NCBI RefSeq assembly: GCF_001577835.2
Contig: NC_029520.1
Coordinates: 49,419,452 to 49,483,451, forward strand
DNA: 64,000 bases
Source: Coturnix japonica
Lineage: Eukaryota; Chordata; Aves; Galliformes; Phasianidae
Direction: 5' to 3'
The translations under genes and the position numbers were made by a program. Numbering within the stretch: position 1 is the first letter of the stretch; every line of letters begins with the position of its first letter. Shown here in pieces: positions 1-15,624 of this stretch. Below the pieces are notes generated by a model. That model was given only the letters and a program-made list of their open reading frames with translations. It made no database searches and was not told the origin of the DNA.

Positions 1-3000
1 ATGGCTCACAGCCAACCCACAGCCATCGTTATCTGAGCCACAGGGCTCTGCACCCCACAGGTCCCACTGATTGAGTACAGGGCTGTCAAAAATACATAAG
101 GAAACAAATACCCCAAGACACAGATGATCAGTTCTAGACAATACCTGAGCTTATCTGTTTTACCCAAACATCAGCTGCGAAGCACTCAACAATGCCCCAG
201 ATTTTCTCATAAACACCACAGTGCTCACAATTACAGAGATCCCTGCACCTATTCAAAAGAGGTGCTGTATTGGGATCACAACAGCCTCGTTAAAAACACT
301 GTTACTAATTGGAGAAACAGCCGCTACCATTTTCCTTATCCATATCAACTGCACACAATAAACGCTTGATACTATCTAGCACTGCTGAAAGCAGTCAAAT
401 TAAAACTAATCAGGAGAATATAGCCTTGAGCACATATCCCTAGAATGACTGGAAGCCTTTGAACGCACGATTTTAAGGTTTTCAAATGCTCCCAGCCACA
501 TTTGAATAGTAAGTCATTTACTAAGCAAATCTGGGATTCTGCAGACCCAGCCCTCTAAATTGTGATCAACAGGTTGAGGGTCCAGTAAAGAAACCTCCAA
601 ACACAAAGACAGGATGCTCAGAAATGACAGGTCTCACCAGTTTCTAACACTGTGGAGGGGCTCACTCCAAAAACGGGCCAGAGCAAACTGTGCACATAAA
701 GCACTTATGCACAAGTCTGAATTGTTGGGCTCAATCGTGAGAACTTTAAGCACAATTTGCCACTGATGTCCAACAGGGACATCCTGGGCAAACAAGGCTT
801 CTTTAGGACTGGTTTTTAGTCTTTTAACTGAGGTTGTCTCTCCACACAAACCTCCATCCTCCCCAAACCCAGAATCACAAGCTTAGCACTGCGGCACTCT
901 CCATCTAACCCCACTTCCACAAAGGACACAGCCAAGTTTACCAGTCACAAATCAAAAGGAATCCAGATGTGAGGAAAACAAAGGCTGCCTGTAGATCCCA
1001 AAGCTCACACAGAGGCTGTGCAGACCCCAAGAAGCCAGAACCCAGTACAAGAGCTGCAGTAGGTGACTATGGGGATATTGCACAGCAGCTGAATCTGAAG
1101 AGCAGCTACATGCAGATGTTGTGTTACTGTTACGTTACTGTTCAACCCCAGGCTGGATGGCTTTCTTGGAGAACCTTGTAAAACAAGTTTGGTGGCACTC
1201 AGAGCAGCATGACTTGAATCTGACATACAGAGTTAACCAGTTGAACAAAACACCCCTGTAAAAAAAAATATATATACATGTAAATGAATTCAATGGTCCT
1301 ACAGAGTACATAACTGGCCCTTCTTTTTCCCCTTGCAAGGAGGCCCCTACATGTCACCTCATGCTTCACACTACATCAGCACCAATCCTGGCACGCTGAG
1401 TCTTCAAAACCACCTTATATTAAAAATAGAACGCATGACTCAGGTGGTTTCAGGATGGATACGCTTACACACAAAAAAATAACCCGCAAAAATATCACCT
1501 CTAAATAGCAGTTTATACAATAGTCGGCAAAACTGCCAAAGAGTTGGCTGCAAAACTTCCAAATGATGGAACTGAGGCACACCATGTGTTCTGTAAGAGA
1601 AAAAGAGCTATTAAAATACAGGGCAGGGGGAACTTCTAGTTGAGCTTCTCAGTCTGCCATCGTACAGACACAGTCACAAACTGTTACCAAGACTCAATGG
1701 GTGGAATTAAGTCTCACACAATTTCTCATAAGTTTTAAATGATAAAGAGTTAAAGCTGTGGGAACGTACATAATAAAGGTAGCTTGGAGTGTAATGCGGG
1801 CTAATTGCATTAAGAGTGAACGCACTAATAAGATAATGGCATGTTATGGTTCTGCTGGCGAGGCAGGAATTTCTCAGTGAGGGCACAAACAGCCCCAAGT
1901 GCCAGCAGCACCTGCACAGTGCCCCCACCCACACAGCAACCAGCTGACACTAAGGACAAACTGCTCCTGCAGCAGCACTCTATAGCAAAACCAGGTGCAA
2001 GTGGAGCTCAGCGGTCCACGAAATGGCCAAACCAAAAGTTGTCTTTTGTTTTTGACAATATACAGTTAAGTCACTTTTTCCATCCCCGGGGTACCCATTC
2101 AAGAAGCATGTTAAAGCTCAATACGTCACTATTGGCTGCACAACAGTTTACAGCCTATACACACGTTTTAAGTTTCTCAGACACAACATGTCAGAAGTTG
2201 ACTATAATCAGATCTATTTTACTACTAAAAAAGAAATCTGGTCTAATCCTTCAGGCAACTGCTGGAGAGGAGAGCTTGCCTCATAGCCCCACTGGGAACA
2301 GAGGAGGCCAAGGGAGGAGGGGAAGCAAAACGTCAACCTCTGGTGGGCTTCAAGCTTTTGGATTCCACTCCATGCTCCTCATCTGAACAGTCCCACAGGT
2401 ACATCAGTGCTTAAAATCAGACTTCATTAGCGTTCACAAACTCAAGCCCCACAAGACAACGGCCTACAGAGAGCAAGCACAAACATCCACATCACACAGA
2501 AAGGAGAAGAGAAAAATCAAGAAACAGATTCAAACACCTGAGAAGATTCTTATTAGATGGACTGAGCAATTTCTATGTAACTGTGGAGTTTTTGTTTTCC
2601 TTAGGGAGGCAGTGTGGAATTAGGGCTGCCCAACATTCCTTTCTGCAAGCAGCCCTAGCAGCAAGGCTATACTTAAACCAAACATGGGGGGAACTGATCA
2701 AGAACTGCTTTTCACTTGTTCTTTGCTGCAGACATAAATATTCGAGTCCTATTCAAAAAGAAAGGCTATAAATGAATAATATATATTAAAGGGAAACATA
2801 AGCACAGCTTCATAGAAGTGGGAGCCTAAACTCAGCACAACAGGCTATGACTCTGTTCTACTTAGTAATACCAGCGAGGGACTTTCTACCACTGAGGAAA
2901 CAAGGAAACAAACAGAAAAACACCACTGCTTCCTGTGCTGCAGGAATTAGTTATCAACTATTAGAGCAGAAACAAGCAAAAGAACCTCACTGTCCAAAGG

Positions 3001-6000
3001 GATGCCTGAGGACGTGGAGCCTGCATTCCGTGTCCTAAAGGTACAGCTATAGATATCTGTAGTTTTGGTTTCTACTTTTGGGACTTTGCTCGTCCTGTCT
3101 GAAGATCACCCTGCTCCAAAGGTCTGCAGCTCTCACAGACTGCTGATGCCACCTGGGGAAAATGCGTCATGCCGGTCACTGCCAGAGCACCAAAGAAAAC
3201 AGGTTAGAAGACAAAAGCCTTCCTCAGCTCCAAGGAGTGTTTACCAATGTGATGAATGCCAGTGTGTGTCCTAGCATGCCAGCTTGAAAATAAGTCGAGC
3301 ACCTGGACCTCCACACAAAAGGCTGACTCACCTGTATGGCATCTATTATCCTTTGCAGAGACCCCAAGTTTAGCACTCCAGGGACACAAAGTACTTTCAG
3401 GAAGCTAAAGGCAGAGTGACTTTCCCTCGTCCTTCTCTGCACCTGCACACAGCAGGTAAGAGCTGTGGGACTGCTTCCCAACCACAGGCAGCAATGACTT
3501 GCACATATACAAAGCACTCCTGGGATCCATCCCTACTTTACTCTAAGAATGGAAAGAAAAAAAGCACAGAGATTTAAGAACCACAGATGCAATCACCTAA
3601 TCTCAGTGTTAACCCCATCCCACCTTGCCACTCCACTGAGAAAAGAACGCACGTAAGAGAGCAAGCACTTCAGTGTGGATAGCACAGCACACAAACACCT
3701 CATTCACCCTACTGACAACACCAGGAGACCAACGTAAAACAAATCCCTCTGCTCCAGCTTTGAAGGGGCTACGAAGAGACTTGAAAATTCTCACCACACT
3801 TCCAAGGGAGAAGTTGCATCCTCCCCAGCACAGCTCTTTTCAAACTGCGGCACTTCCAGTAATCCACAAATGATCCTTTCATTCTCAGGAACATAAGCTT
3901 TACACAATACAAAGAGATGGTTGCTTGTGATTTGTTTAAGCCAAATCCAAATCCAAGCTACGCAGCGTTCGAGCAAAAGAAAAATGGAGCCTCTGCATGC
4001 TCAGGCTGTCAACTAAAGCAAACACATTAACCCTCACAGAACGCAAAGGGGAAATGGTGTGGGATCATCCAACATCCAGGGTTTTGGGGAATAGTTGCCA
4101 CATACCTACACCTGACGTTGAACAAATACTACCAGCACTGCTGATCTCCTGGTGCTGTGCTGAAACCATCATCAAGGAGGTATATGAGCACTGCGTGCAG
4201 ATTTCTTAGTTATTTTTACCAGCATCGCATGTAGCTACAATTGCAAGCTATGGCCTAGTCCTACAGTAGCCCATCCTTCCTTCAAATCTAGGCTACTCTG
4301 GCTTCCCAGCCCTCATTCACATCCTCAGGCTTGTATTTGGTTGCCTGGGAGCAGCACAAGGAGCTAATCCAGTTGAAAACCATTAAATGGATCACAGCTC
4401 CACACTGGCTCACCTTTCAATGCCAAAAAAACAAGGGGTAGGAACATGTGGGAGGACAAACATGCAACAATGGGGATATCAGAACTTCAATGAGTCGGAT
4501 TTACCAAGATGACTCAACTGGAAGTCACTGCTCACGTGTCCAGCAATTTTTATTACTTTTTATTACTTTTTACCAAACTGAAATCTATGAAATGTGACTC
4601 TTAAGACAAACTCCTAATTTACTGCTATCAATTTACCTTCAATAAACTGTGTTAAGTAGATGATTCCACAGAGAAGCGACCATCAGAAAAGATGCACGCT
4701 TTTCAGGGGTGAAAATAAATAGTGATCAGGAAAGTAACTGCTATGTAAGGAATCTCACTGCTCCTATGGGTGTTCAAACACCTGATGAACTGAGCCCATC
4801 TTCAGGAACACCAGCCTTGCTACACAGCTGTCACCTGCCCCACTGCTCTCATCTGTAAGGCCAGGAAACAAGAACATTCATTAGAAATTTGTACTTTTTC
4901 ATTATCCATCACAAATTCAGTAAATATACCAATCAGTATCTAGTGGAAATGTCTATCATTGATACATGTCTGACACTGCCCAGCAGCTCCGTAAAATACC
5001 TGGAGTAGGCTGGAACAGAAAGTTTACTTCCCTATTCAGGATACATCAGATCCCCCATATCAGATCTCTTCTATTAAGGCAAGAGTCTCTGAAAGCCTGA
5101 AAAAACAGGTAGAGTAGGATTCAGAAGGTTAAAAAAAATCCCCATTCTTGTTGGGATCCACTCTAGGGACCAGGAAACAATCAGAGCCGGGTCTTGCAGA
5201 GACCACAGGCTGTGCTGCATTGCTCAACTTCCCCTGGCAAAGACTTGCATTGCAGCAGGACAAGGCTGGCCGGGGAGGCAGAAGCCTGGCCACTCCTGCC
5301 CTGTCCCCACTGCCTGGGGGTGACAGCCACAAGGCTCCCTGATGCCTGTGCTGGTGGCAGGCAATGAGCAGCACAAGGCAGGGATGGTGCCACAGCTTCT
5401 CTCAATCCTTATCAACAGGGATAAAAGAAAATTCTGGGGCTGCTACATCTACCTGAAAGAACATCCACACAGTATGTTTGACAGACATCAGGGTGTTCCA
5501 TTTGTGATGCTGTTAAAATGTGCATAAAATATTGGATTAAGAAAATAAACACTGGAAATCATCCCAACTAACCCTGATAGTGTAATGTATCAAGTAAACT
5601 AAGGCAAGAAATTTAGAACGGCCAAAAGCAAACAGGATACAAACATGTAATGCATGCATAAATTTATTGAGGCAATAAAATAACTCCAATTTCTTTTAAA
5701 TATATATATTAAATACAAAATTGCATATTGCTGAGGACGAGGGTAGAGCAGAAGCTACTGCCTGCACCTCCTGTTGTGTTATTACAAGGCAATAATGTGC
5801 GTAGTAGCAAATGTTTCTGGTTATTATATTTTATGTTTCTATACTCGATGGCACTGTATTATATATGGCCTTTTTCTGCAATTAACCTCCAAAACAAATT
5901 AAATATTAATGGCTAAATGCCAATTATGATTTTGAGAAACAATAAAAGGATCATAAATAACGCAGATAGAACAGTGAAGCATTTTCACATGATCAAAACA

Positions 6001-8109
6001 GTGTTTTAGCATTGAAGTTTTTCCCATTCTAATGGGAAATGGAACCGTGCACTCACAGGTGTGGTTACTGCACACGATCTGCAGAGCAACACCACCTTTT
6101 CAGCAGCTCTACCCTTGGTAAAAGCGAGCACAAGGAGCCGTGGTGCTCCTCCATCCAAACCGAGCAGCACAACAAGATCTGATGCTTCACAGCAACCCTT
6201 CATTTGACGCTGTGCAGAGTACAGCAGGATCCTTTCACAGCTATTCCTAGACTGTTTCCATCTTCTGCAATTCATTGTACACAATTCTATATTTCACTCA
6301 GTAGTACCAGCTCTGCCACATATATGAAGAACTTTCCCACTATTGTACTTTTTAACTAAGGAACTAACCTTAGGCTTGCGAAGGGAGGGGGAAGAAAAAA
6401 GCCACAAAGCAGAAATACTTTGAAATATCACTCAGGCAACAGCCTCATTGCTTTAAGGTCACTGCTTCTGTTTCCCAAGTCTGATTTTTATGAACAAAAT
6501 AGAGGTCTGAAACAAACCATTTAAACCAGCTTCCAAATGTAGTCCAAAGCTGATTTAAATAGCAGCTGCTTGATGCTGAGATGCACAGCTCCTCCCACGC
6601 CAGCCATCAATGGCTACTTTACAAATCGTAAATGACACGGGACACGTTGTTCACAAACAAATCAGATTTATGGTTATATTCAGTTGTTCCTGTTACCTGA
6701 AATTAGAAATTGAAGCTCATTAAAAATGAATACGTTTCAGAGAAAGTAGAGGCACTGCACTATATTGATGAAAGCTTCATTAAATTTTCAATGATAAAGC
6801 TGCTTCTGTATCTGCCAAGGAAGGACGTGTGGTAGAAAAGCATCGGTTGGGGCAACTCGCCTTCAGGCAACTTTGCATCTTTCCCCATCACAAAAACCCA
6901 CATCAGAATAAAATACTGAACTAATTAAGTGTAATAGAAAGTGGTGGAGGTCCATTACATTCAATGAATGATTACTTCATGATACATTCGCCGATTATAT
7001 CATTGAAGCTCTAGAAGGAGAGAACCAGGTGAACTCTGGAAATGGGATCCAACTGATCCAGCTCCAGGCTGTGCAGGTTCTTGTTTAATGATGCAGTTAT
7101 CTCTGAACTACCCACTTAGAGACATACCGTGAGCTTTGGAAATCAGATCTTACTTGCGCAAGTAGAAACACAAAGCTGCATTGCATTCATAAGTACAGCC
7201 TTATTGTTTCTGCCAGACTGAAGCAAAGAAAAAAGCCAACCTGTGACAGAGCATGAATAGGTCAGACCATGTCTAAATTATGATTCTCTCACGCCAGACA
7301 ATTAAAATCTCTGTATGTAAACCACCCATAACCAAGCTGCATGGAAGAATGCAGAATGAAACTGCAGAAGAGAAAATCCCAGCGGTCTGATCCCTCTGGT
7401 GGTCACGCATGCTGATAGAAACACACTCCATCCCTTCCCACCGTTACCCCTTCCCATAAGGAAGGCAGGCTGGGGCTGCTCCCTTCTCCATCCATCAGCC
7501 TGCTCCAGCCCAGGCAGGCAGTGGCTGAAGGCCTCGTGCCACGTCACTTCTGCACAGTGTAAGGCCTGAGCGCTGCCTTTTTCCCCTTCAAGCTCTGGGC
7601 TCGCCTGCCAGGAGCTGAGCTGTAGGGCTGCTCTTTTCAGCTTGCCAGGACTGCCACCTCTTTCAGCCCTCAACCAACGTGCACGCAGACAACATCATTT
7701 TATCCTTGTTTATTCTCCCCATTCAAACCCTGCTTCAACAAGTTTACATTTTTTCCTTCCCCTCCAGTTTTCCTTGGCTTGCAGCGGGAACATTTAACAA
7801 CTGACCTCCTCAAAAGTCACCATGAGGCACTATTATCCTCACATCACCAGATAAGGAAATTAAGCCAATATAACACCTGAAGCATGCCCAAATTGCACAT
7901 TCCTGATTTGAGAGTGATTAGCATTAGCGCTCTGTAGGATTTCCTCTACTCAAATGGCAGCTCCTGGGGAGTGCAGGAGCATTTCTGCAGGCTGTACTAC
8001 AGCAGGAGAGCCCTGGAGAAACAAACCTGGCAGCCCCAGGTCTTCACAAAGCACCCCTCAAATGCTGGGTGCTGCCTCAACCCCAAAAGGGGTTGGCTTC
8101 TTCCCTCGT

Positions 8110-8370
8110 GTAATCGATGATAGAACTAGAGGGAATGGTTTTAAGCTGCGCCAGAGGAGATTCAGGCTGAACATTAGGAAGTATTACATCTCGAAAAGGG
8201 TAGTCAGGCATTGAAATGCACTGCCCAGGGAGGTGGTGGAGTCACCAACCATGGAAGTGTTCAAGAAACGTTTGGATGTTGTGTTGATATGATTTAGCTG
8301 GGAAGTATTGGGAATGGTTGGACCAGATGATCTTCTAGGTCTTTTCCAACCTTGATAATTCTGTGATCAT
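8110..8370 (+). mobile_element. CR1 LINE, 5'-truncated 3' end
   Basis: The sequence reads as the degraded C-terminal end of CR1 ORF2 (an [15 protein letters not shown]-like stretch), then the 3' UTR with the hallmark 'GGTTGGACCAGATGATCTTC' and a terminal 'TCTGTGAT' motif. The frame is interrupted and the copy is old. It lies antisense to MNAT1 inside intron 1. Confidence 0.85.
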
Positions 8371-11300
8371 CCTGGTGTTGCCCTCAGTCCTAGACATTCC
8401 CTTTTTCAGGATGTAGATTTTGTTTATTTTCTCTGGAACAAGGGGATTTGGAGGATTTAAAGGCAGCTTCTCATCTCCAGGCCACAGCAAATCAGTCACA
8501 GAGTTATCAAACTACACAACCACCACTGACAGCCCTTCCCAACACCATCCAGGGTGCATAAGGACTAAGGGTTTGTGATCTTCTTAAGCTTGCAGACAGC
8601 TACTCCCAGAACAATCCAAACCCTTCTCTTTACACAAGGCTATTCATGCACTCATGTTAAAGATTATCCAGTCATTAGTTACACACATAGACTTTTCAGC
8701 TCCTAATCTCCATGAAGATACCAGTTTTTAATAGGACACACACGACACGTTGCCAGCAAGGATGACAGGCACCGCGTGTGTGTCTGCCTGTACTTGCCTG
8801 GAACAAGCAAGGTCTCCAATCTGGCACTGCCAGCAGTTCTTGTGATGCAACAAATCCTGGTGCCAAACCTCCAGCCCAACCGTCCCAACACTTCCCATTC
8901 CGACTCCCGGGTTTGAAGGTGTCGGTATCAAAGCACTCCCTTCAGTTTTGTTGTCTAGGAAAAATCAGAAATTCTCCACAACCTGGGCACAAACCAACAT
9001 CCTGCTGACACTGCTTGGCATTACTAAAATTAGGGAGCAGAACACTCTTAGGACTTGAGAACTCTGACCTGAACATTGCTACTTAAAAAGCACCCGCTCC
9101 TCACACTGCTCCATCCACTGCTTTCCAGCTCTCAGCAGAACCACTAATCTTTCTCTGTGACTTTAAGGAGTTAACGTGCTCGGATTAAGCCTAGGATTCT
9201 GCAAACGCTTAGACATATATTTAACCTTTGTGCTATGCTTTGGAGCAGGACTGTGATAACAGTAAAAATAATTACCTACGTGTTTCCCAGTTTGAAGCAT
9301 AACAACCATCAAACCAGATTATTTGCTGATCATTCATTTGTGGCGGAGGCATCCTGTTCCCTCTTTCCTGAACATGAGCATTCTCTCTGCCATGTACATC
9401 ATATAGAATTGCAAAGTGACTTAGAACATCATATCCAGGGCTTTAAAAGATGATCTTAGCTCAGAGAGTCTGATTTTGTCAGGTACAGCAGGAACTATTG
9501 TGAAGCTCTTAGATCAGATCTCACTACAAAACTCAGTACATGTTCAGCATCAATTTTTATGAGTGTAATAACAATCAGAGCAGCCTTTCTGGGAAGAAAC
9601 ACCCACCATCTCCTACATGTCATTAAATCATAAAGGGACCTGGGGGTGTGAATCCTAACTGCCCACAGCACGAGCTCAGCAGCTTGTCTCACATTCTACC
9701 ATTAGGGAAGGTTTTTTTTCTTCCTCTGAATCCTGGAATACTCAATTCAGTTTCCAAAATGCTGACCCAGCCTTACTTCAAGCTTCACCTTCACTTGTCC
9801 TTGGAACAAAAAACAACAAGAAACCAATGCCTCAGACAAAGGGCAAAGGAATGCAACTTCCCAGTGTTCTAAGATGGCCTTTTCAAATCTGTTCTCCTAA
9901 CAATTAAGTATTAACTGAGACACATCACAGCTTTCATAACTCGGGAAGATATTTGCTTAATTTCCTGTCTGTTCTATCTGTGTATATCACATATTAGAAT
10001 TTTCAAGCTCAGGCAACAGGGGAGAACTCAAATGTCCTTCTTCCTCACAAACCCACAGAATTATTAGCTCGAATTATAATGTAATAGATGTATTTTTAAC
10101 AGTATCTCAACATTAGTATTTAGACTGCAACCCAGAGCCAAATTTAAAAGCAAATATTCACCATCAAGGTTGAATGGCAGAAGGAAATTACCTCTTGGGT
10201 ATATCAGTCATGATTTAACCACATCCCACGACCAACTTGGAGGGGCTTTAGAACAGTAATAGGATGGATCATTTCTAATCTCAATTAATAAAAACAGGAA
10301 TAACTCCAAAAAGACAGAGAAAGGTGACCCAGATCTTTATACCCCAAGAATTCAGGAGGGAAAAAAAAAACCTCTTTCTGAGGGAATACAGTCAGCTAAA
10401 AGTGAAATTGTTTTTGCTTCTTCCTTTGAGGATGCAGATAGGCTTTGATTGTGCTACTATTTCAAACAAGTGTCAGCCAACCTGTCCTCCCATGGCACAC
10501 CCAAGCGAAAAGCTCCATCATGTTTTTCCCAATTCATCCATAAGAAATAGTCAGAATGAAGCATCTTACTTAGTATTTTTTCAGTAGAAAAACCCAGAGG
10601 CCTTAAAAATATAAATATATCACACAGCAAACTTCTAGGGAACGAGTGACAGCCCTGAATACAACAGCTTGTGCATCTTGTATTTAAGATGCTTCACTTA
10701 GGATAAGAAAAAAAAAGCTCACTGAATAAAACTCAGATATGTATTTAAGCACTTAATTCCCACATGCTTAAGCTAAAATTACAGGTCCGACAGATCCTCA
10801 CTACCTGCCTCTAATTACACTTCCTCAGACTTAACTTGGCTTAGGTACAATTCTGTGTTATTTTCCACAACCTCTGGGGCTTCACCCTCCATCCCAAAAG
10901 ACGGTGATTTTCTTGAACCACACTGCAGAGAAGAATGCAGCAGGAGGCCAAGCCATCTTTTCACTTGGAAGGAGATTAAACACAAAGATTCCAAACTTGT
11001 TATTTTTTTTCCAGTGGCTCCAGCCCCATGCTCTGGCATGAGATCCCGCTCCACTGAATTCACTGGGGATGCTCAGACTTTCAACTCCTGGTGAATCTGA
11101 CAGCCGCAAAACTCCGAGTGCTCCTAGCATTAAAATAAACAAGCAAATAATGAAACCTCTGTTTCTTCATTTTAGCAGCCGTTAGCGCTGCAATTAGAGT
11201 TCTCCGAGGATGCACTTACCCCCTAATGAATCCCTGGAACAGCCATAACAGGGTGCAGGGCAGATTAGAATCCCCACAACACAACCCACTGAATTGATGT

Positions 11301-11432
11301 CTCCCCTGAGCGATACAAAGCTGGGCCTAGAGATCGTAAGCATTGTTACGCCATTTTCATTTTGGAGCCTTATTAACAAATTAATTGAGAAATAAATATG
11401 TCTCCCTCTGGGAAAAGGCGAAAAAAATAAAT

Positions 11433-11466
11433 CTATTTTAATAAAGAGACTATTTTAATAAAGAGA
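11433..11466. repeat. 17-bp perfect tandem duplication
   Basis: CTATTTTAATAAAGAGA occurs twice head to tail, at 11433-11449 and 11450-11466, without a mismatch. Perfect identity suggests a recent slippage event. Confidence 0.9.
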
Positions 11467-14400
11467 CCTTTCCATAAGGCTCTTGTGGACAAGAAGAAGA
11501 CAGCAGAAAAGTTTATTATCAAGCAAAACCATTAACAACCATCTAATATTGCAGTCGTGTATGAACAAAGGCAAACACAGGACAGGGATTAAAGCAGGAG
11601 CAGAAAGCAAGATATCAGCTTTCTGCAGAGGCCGCTCCAGTGCCCGCACCCATCTCCCAGAGCTGTCAAGCACGGGAAGGACACTTTGCAGAGACAGCAC
11701 AAGGCTGGGGAAAAAGGGAGTTTCTGTGCTTTTGTTAGTGTGCAGACATCCACGTTTCTGGTTGGGATAGGTCACAGGTAGCTGTAGCAGCCCCACTGAC
11801 TCCAAAGGAGCTTTACACACCAGTTTCCCCCCCTCCTCCCTGTAACAGGCAGCAGGACAACAAAGCAGAACCAGCAGCCTCAATTAACTGCTCTTTTACA
11901 TAAGACTTTTGTGTCTGATTGTTGGAGACCATATGGTCCAAGTTTACAGCCAACAGTAAATGTCTTTACCCTGCCCTGTTTGCAGTAACAACCTCAACAT
12001 TCTTTTAATGCCATTTTTGGTGGACGCATTTCCTTTCCTCTTTATGTAAGTAAATCACTGGGATATGCTTAACCTGCCTCCTAAAACTCAGCACAGGCCG
12101 TGACGTTCAAGCAGACTGAATAAAAGATAATCTCAAAGCCAGGTGCATTGTAACTGCACCGGCAAGAACACACCCTGCATCTGTATATTCAGAAAAGACA
12201 TTAGGAACCTGAAAAATCCAAACCTGTATTTGAAAGCATTTGTGAACACACGACAGCTCTTCAGAGTGAGCTTTGCAAAGCCACCACTTCACCCTAGAAA
12301 TTAATGCATTGCAGAACTTTAATCAAGCACTGCTCCGTAATTAGACACACTTTCCCATGCGCAAAAGCATCTTTAAAGCCAAGTATGTGATGCCTTGAAC
12401 TCCTGTGATACTTAAGAAAATAAACTTAAAAAGACATTCATTATTCTTGAAGTGAACATTTCCATACTAAGTCCCACCTTAGAACAACTTTTAACTGCTA
12501 ATTTATCACCCGCTCTCCCTGTGACAGGGAAGATTTATAGTGGAAAAGGCCTATTTAACATTACAGTAATGCCAAAAACACATGGCATTACACTTTTTGT
12601 TATTTCGGTCAAGCAGCAATAACTAAGGAAAATACTACAAAAATACCCCCCAAATATTCCCATAGTTGCAGGGTTTGGCATGATTCCATCAGAGCAAACT
12701 GCAGCAGCAACTCAACCTGAAGGATGTTTACAGCAGAGACTGAGCGTCCAATCTTATCCCCTTGCACTCATCTGGCTACCCCTTATCTCTGCTGCAGCAC
12801 CACGGTGCTTATCAGCGTGTTGACCCCTACCATCAGTGGACGTGAGCACATTCCACAGCCCCCCAGCATAGCAAACACATGGTGGTATGAGAAAGCTGCT
12901 CCTCCCTCCTCTGCCTGTCTGCCTGTGTCGCTGTGCTCAATGCTACCTGTGTATATAGGTGCTGTGATGCAGAACAGATCTGTTGGCAGGGTCTAGGTCA
13001 CAGTAAAAGAGAGGCTAAATAGGTGCTAGACCACATACAATCTACTCCACAGATTCATATGAGGAAGGGGAAAAGGATGAACAAACAGCCAAAGCACAGA
13101 ACTTTATAGCAATGAGGACCTTCACTGCAGACATCTGCCAAGGAAAAAAAAGAACAAAGGAGCAAACAGGACCCACAATGCCCAACAAGCTGTCAAATAC
13201 TTTGAGATTCACTTTGTTTACATAAGAAGTAGGGGAAAAGAAAGAAGGAAAAAAAGGAAAAAAGCTATGGAAGGAAGACTCTTCTAGTTTCATTCTAACC
13301 AGAGGGGAGGAACTAGGTAGGAAAGTGAAAGCAGAAACTTCCAGCTCCTGTGCCAGCAGGAAGTATGAAAAGGCATCACTTGCTGTTCTTCAGGGGGGCA
13401 GAACAGCCACAACATCAAAACAAAGAGCCGTTAAGTAGCAGTGAGTTAACACACCATCTCAAACAGATAATGCTAAAGCATTCAGAGGGTTTCCTGCATG
13501 GCCTTCCCCAGGTCAGATGAACTGCCCAACAAAACCCCTGTCAGCACAGAACGGTAAGAACACAAGCCAAAACTATAAGCACATCAGAGCAATTGCCTCA
13601 AAGCTCCTGAGCAAACATCAAACAAGGACAATTAAGGCAGTACAGTTCTGCAGGCAACTTATTAATCTTCCCCCATGGACAGTATTCAGGTGTTACTGCA
13701 TTAAAAGAGCACTTCAAGGTTTCCAAATCTGGTCAGTGTAACAACATGTACCCTACGAAAACCAACGCACGCAGTTATCAAAGACCATTTCTGCTCTACA
13801 TCAGGTTCCAGCAGCCTGAAGGACACAAGTAGTGAATTCTACAGAGCAGGAAACCAAATACACACGATAGCACAGGTTGGTCAGGGTTGCAATCAGTCCC
13901 TGGGATGATGCTGGAACACGTGAGCTGCCAAGCAACCCATCTGTTGCATATTTCAGATAACAATGCAGTTAAGAGCCAACATGCAACGTAATAACAAACC
14001 ATATCAAGGGAACAGAATTATTTCCTTCAATGACAGATGAGCAATGCAGATAGGGAAACGTCAACTTGAGGCAACATACTTTCGATTTTGTGGGACTTTC
14101 AACACATCAATTAACAGTCATACACATTAAACACAAGGACATACTGAAGTACTGAGAGGCTACTAGAACCCTATACAAAGAAGTCAGTTACCTTTATTTT
14201 AGAGAGGAAACAGCAAGCTGTTACCAAGAAACAGCTTCAAGCATGGAGGTTTATGTAATATCATACAGAAAGAAGTACTTGTAATGCTAAAAACACCACT
14301 TTAAAGGGGTTACTAGAAGGATACTACAGAAGTGACACACTTGAATCACATCAAGATAAAAAGTTCTTACAACTGAGATAAAGAAACATAGAAATCCTAC

Positions 14401-15085
14401 AGTGAGTAACTTTACCCTCACGCACATATGCTTTAAAGGAGTGGATCTCCAATGCAGCACCCCTGCACTGGGAAGGCAAAGGAGGAACTAACCTCTCTGA
14501 TCTAGATGGGGTCAGGCTGGGTGGCATTGCAGTTTGTTCCACTTGCAGATACCGGGACTGTCCAAGCCCAAGGCTGCAAGTGCTCAGACCATCAATTTGG
14601 CCACAGAGAAAACAATTCTCAATGTAGAAGTGCAAAGTACAAGAGCGGAGTAAAGCAGAGGCAATCTCTGAGCAGCTAGAAAGAAACAAGGGAAGCCATG
14701 CAGAAACATCGGCCCCTAATAAGCTGGACCCAGGATAGCACAAAGTATGACTGATCTGCTCAAGTAAAACTCAGCTATAAAAGAAAACACTGAGAACCAA
14801 AGGAGAGAGCAGGCTGGAACACACTGTTCTCTGCTGGAAGTGGCTCTGGAGGAGTTTGAAAGCAGAAGACCATGAAGACCACCAGTGCTTTAAGCTCCAT
14901 TGCAAAAGAAGATAGAAACATCATTTTAAAGCTGCACAGCCTCACCTAAGCCAGCTGCTACCTTTCAAACTCCAGCTAATGCACCACTAGTACAGCATCT
15001 ACTCACTGCTCTTCCACATGCTTCCTTGGTAGCAGCAAAAGCATGTGTGAGGACATAGAGGATCAGGGAAAGAGATTAAAACTAG

Positions 15086-15101
15086 CCCCCCCCCCCCCCC
15101 C
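15086..15101. repeat. C16 homopolymer
   Basis: Sixteen consecutive C bases are followed by T5, inside MNAT1 intron 1. The run is prone to length polymorphism and sequencing error. Confidence 0.9.
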
Positions 15102-15624
15102 TTTTTGTTTCTATTCATCCCTGAGCAATATAACATAAATCCCTTATTGCAATCCAGTTTGTTCACCCTTACTACATCAGCACACAGGGTTTTTTAGGCT
15201 GTCTGAAACATGTATGTTATCCTAACATTTATGTAATAGGGAAGTTGGAGAAATGCATTAAGAAGATGAAAAACCAGAACAGATTGTTACTGCAGTATGG
15301 GGGTTTCTATCGTGAGTATCTATAAAGAATTAAGAGCAACACCTTTACAACCTGCCCAGAAACTAAGGCAGACTTACAGACCCATTAGTGCACATGTGCA
15401 GACAGCACAGTGCTTACATCAGCTACAGCCAGCAGTGGGAATTACCACCGAGTTCAGCTTTGGGCAACAGGAACAACGTTGGCAAGGACCTCACTGCTGC
15501 AAAGGGGATGTAGTGGAGAACCACCACCAGCACACGCTCAGCAGAGGATTGCCCAACACTTAAAGCAGCACTAAAACTTCAGGTAAAGCAATCATCATTC
15601 AGAACACTCAGGGTAAAATACACA

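Noticed and set aside
3126-3137. Minus-strand Cys-Glu-Ser-Cys codons resembling the start of MNAT1 exon 2
   Set aside because: The four residues match, but the following codons do not give the conserved MAT1 continuation. The similarity looks accidental.
7954-8214. 86-codon open frame in MNAT1 intron 1
   Set aside because: Its C-terminal half is CR1 ORF2 remnant, and the first part has no family match.
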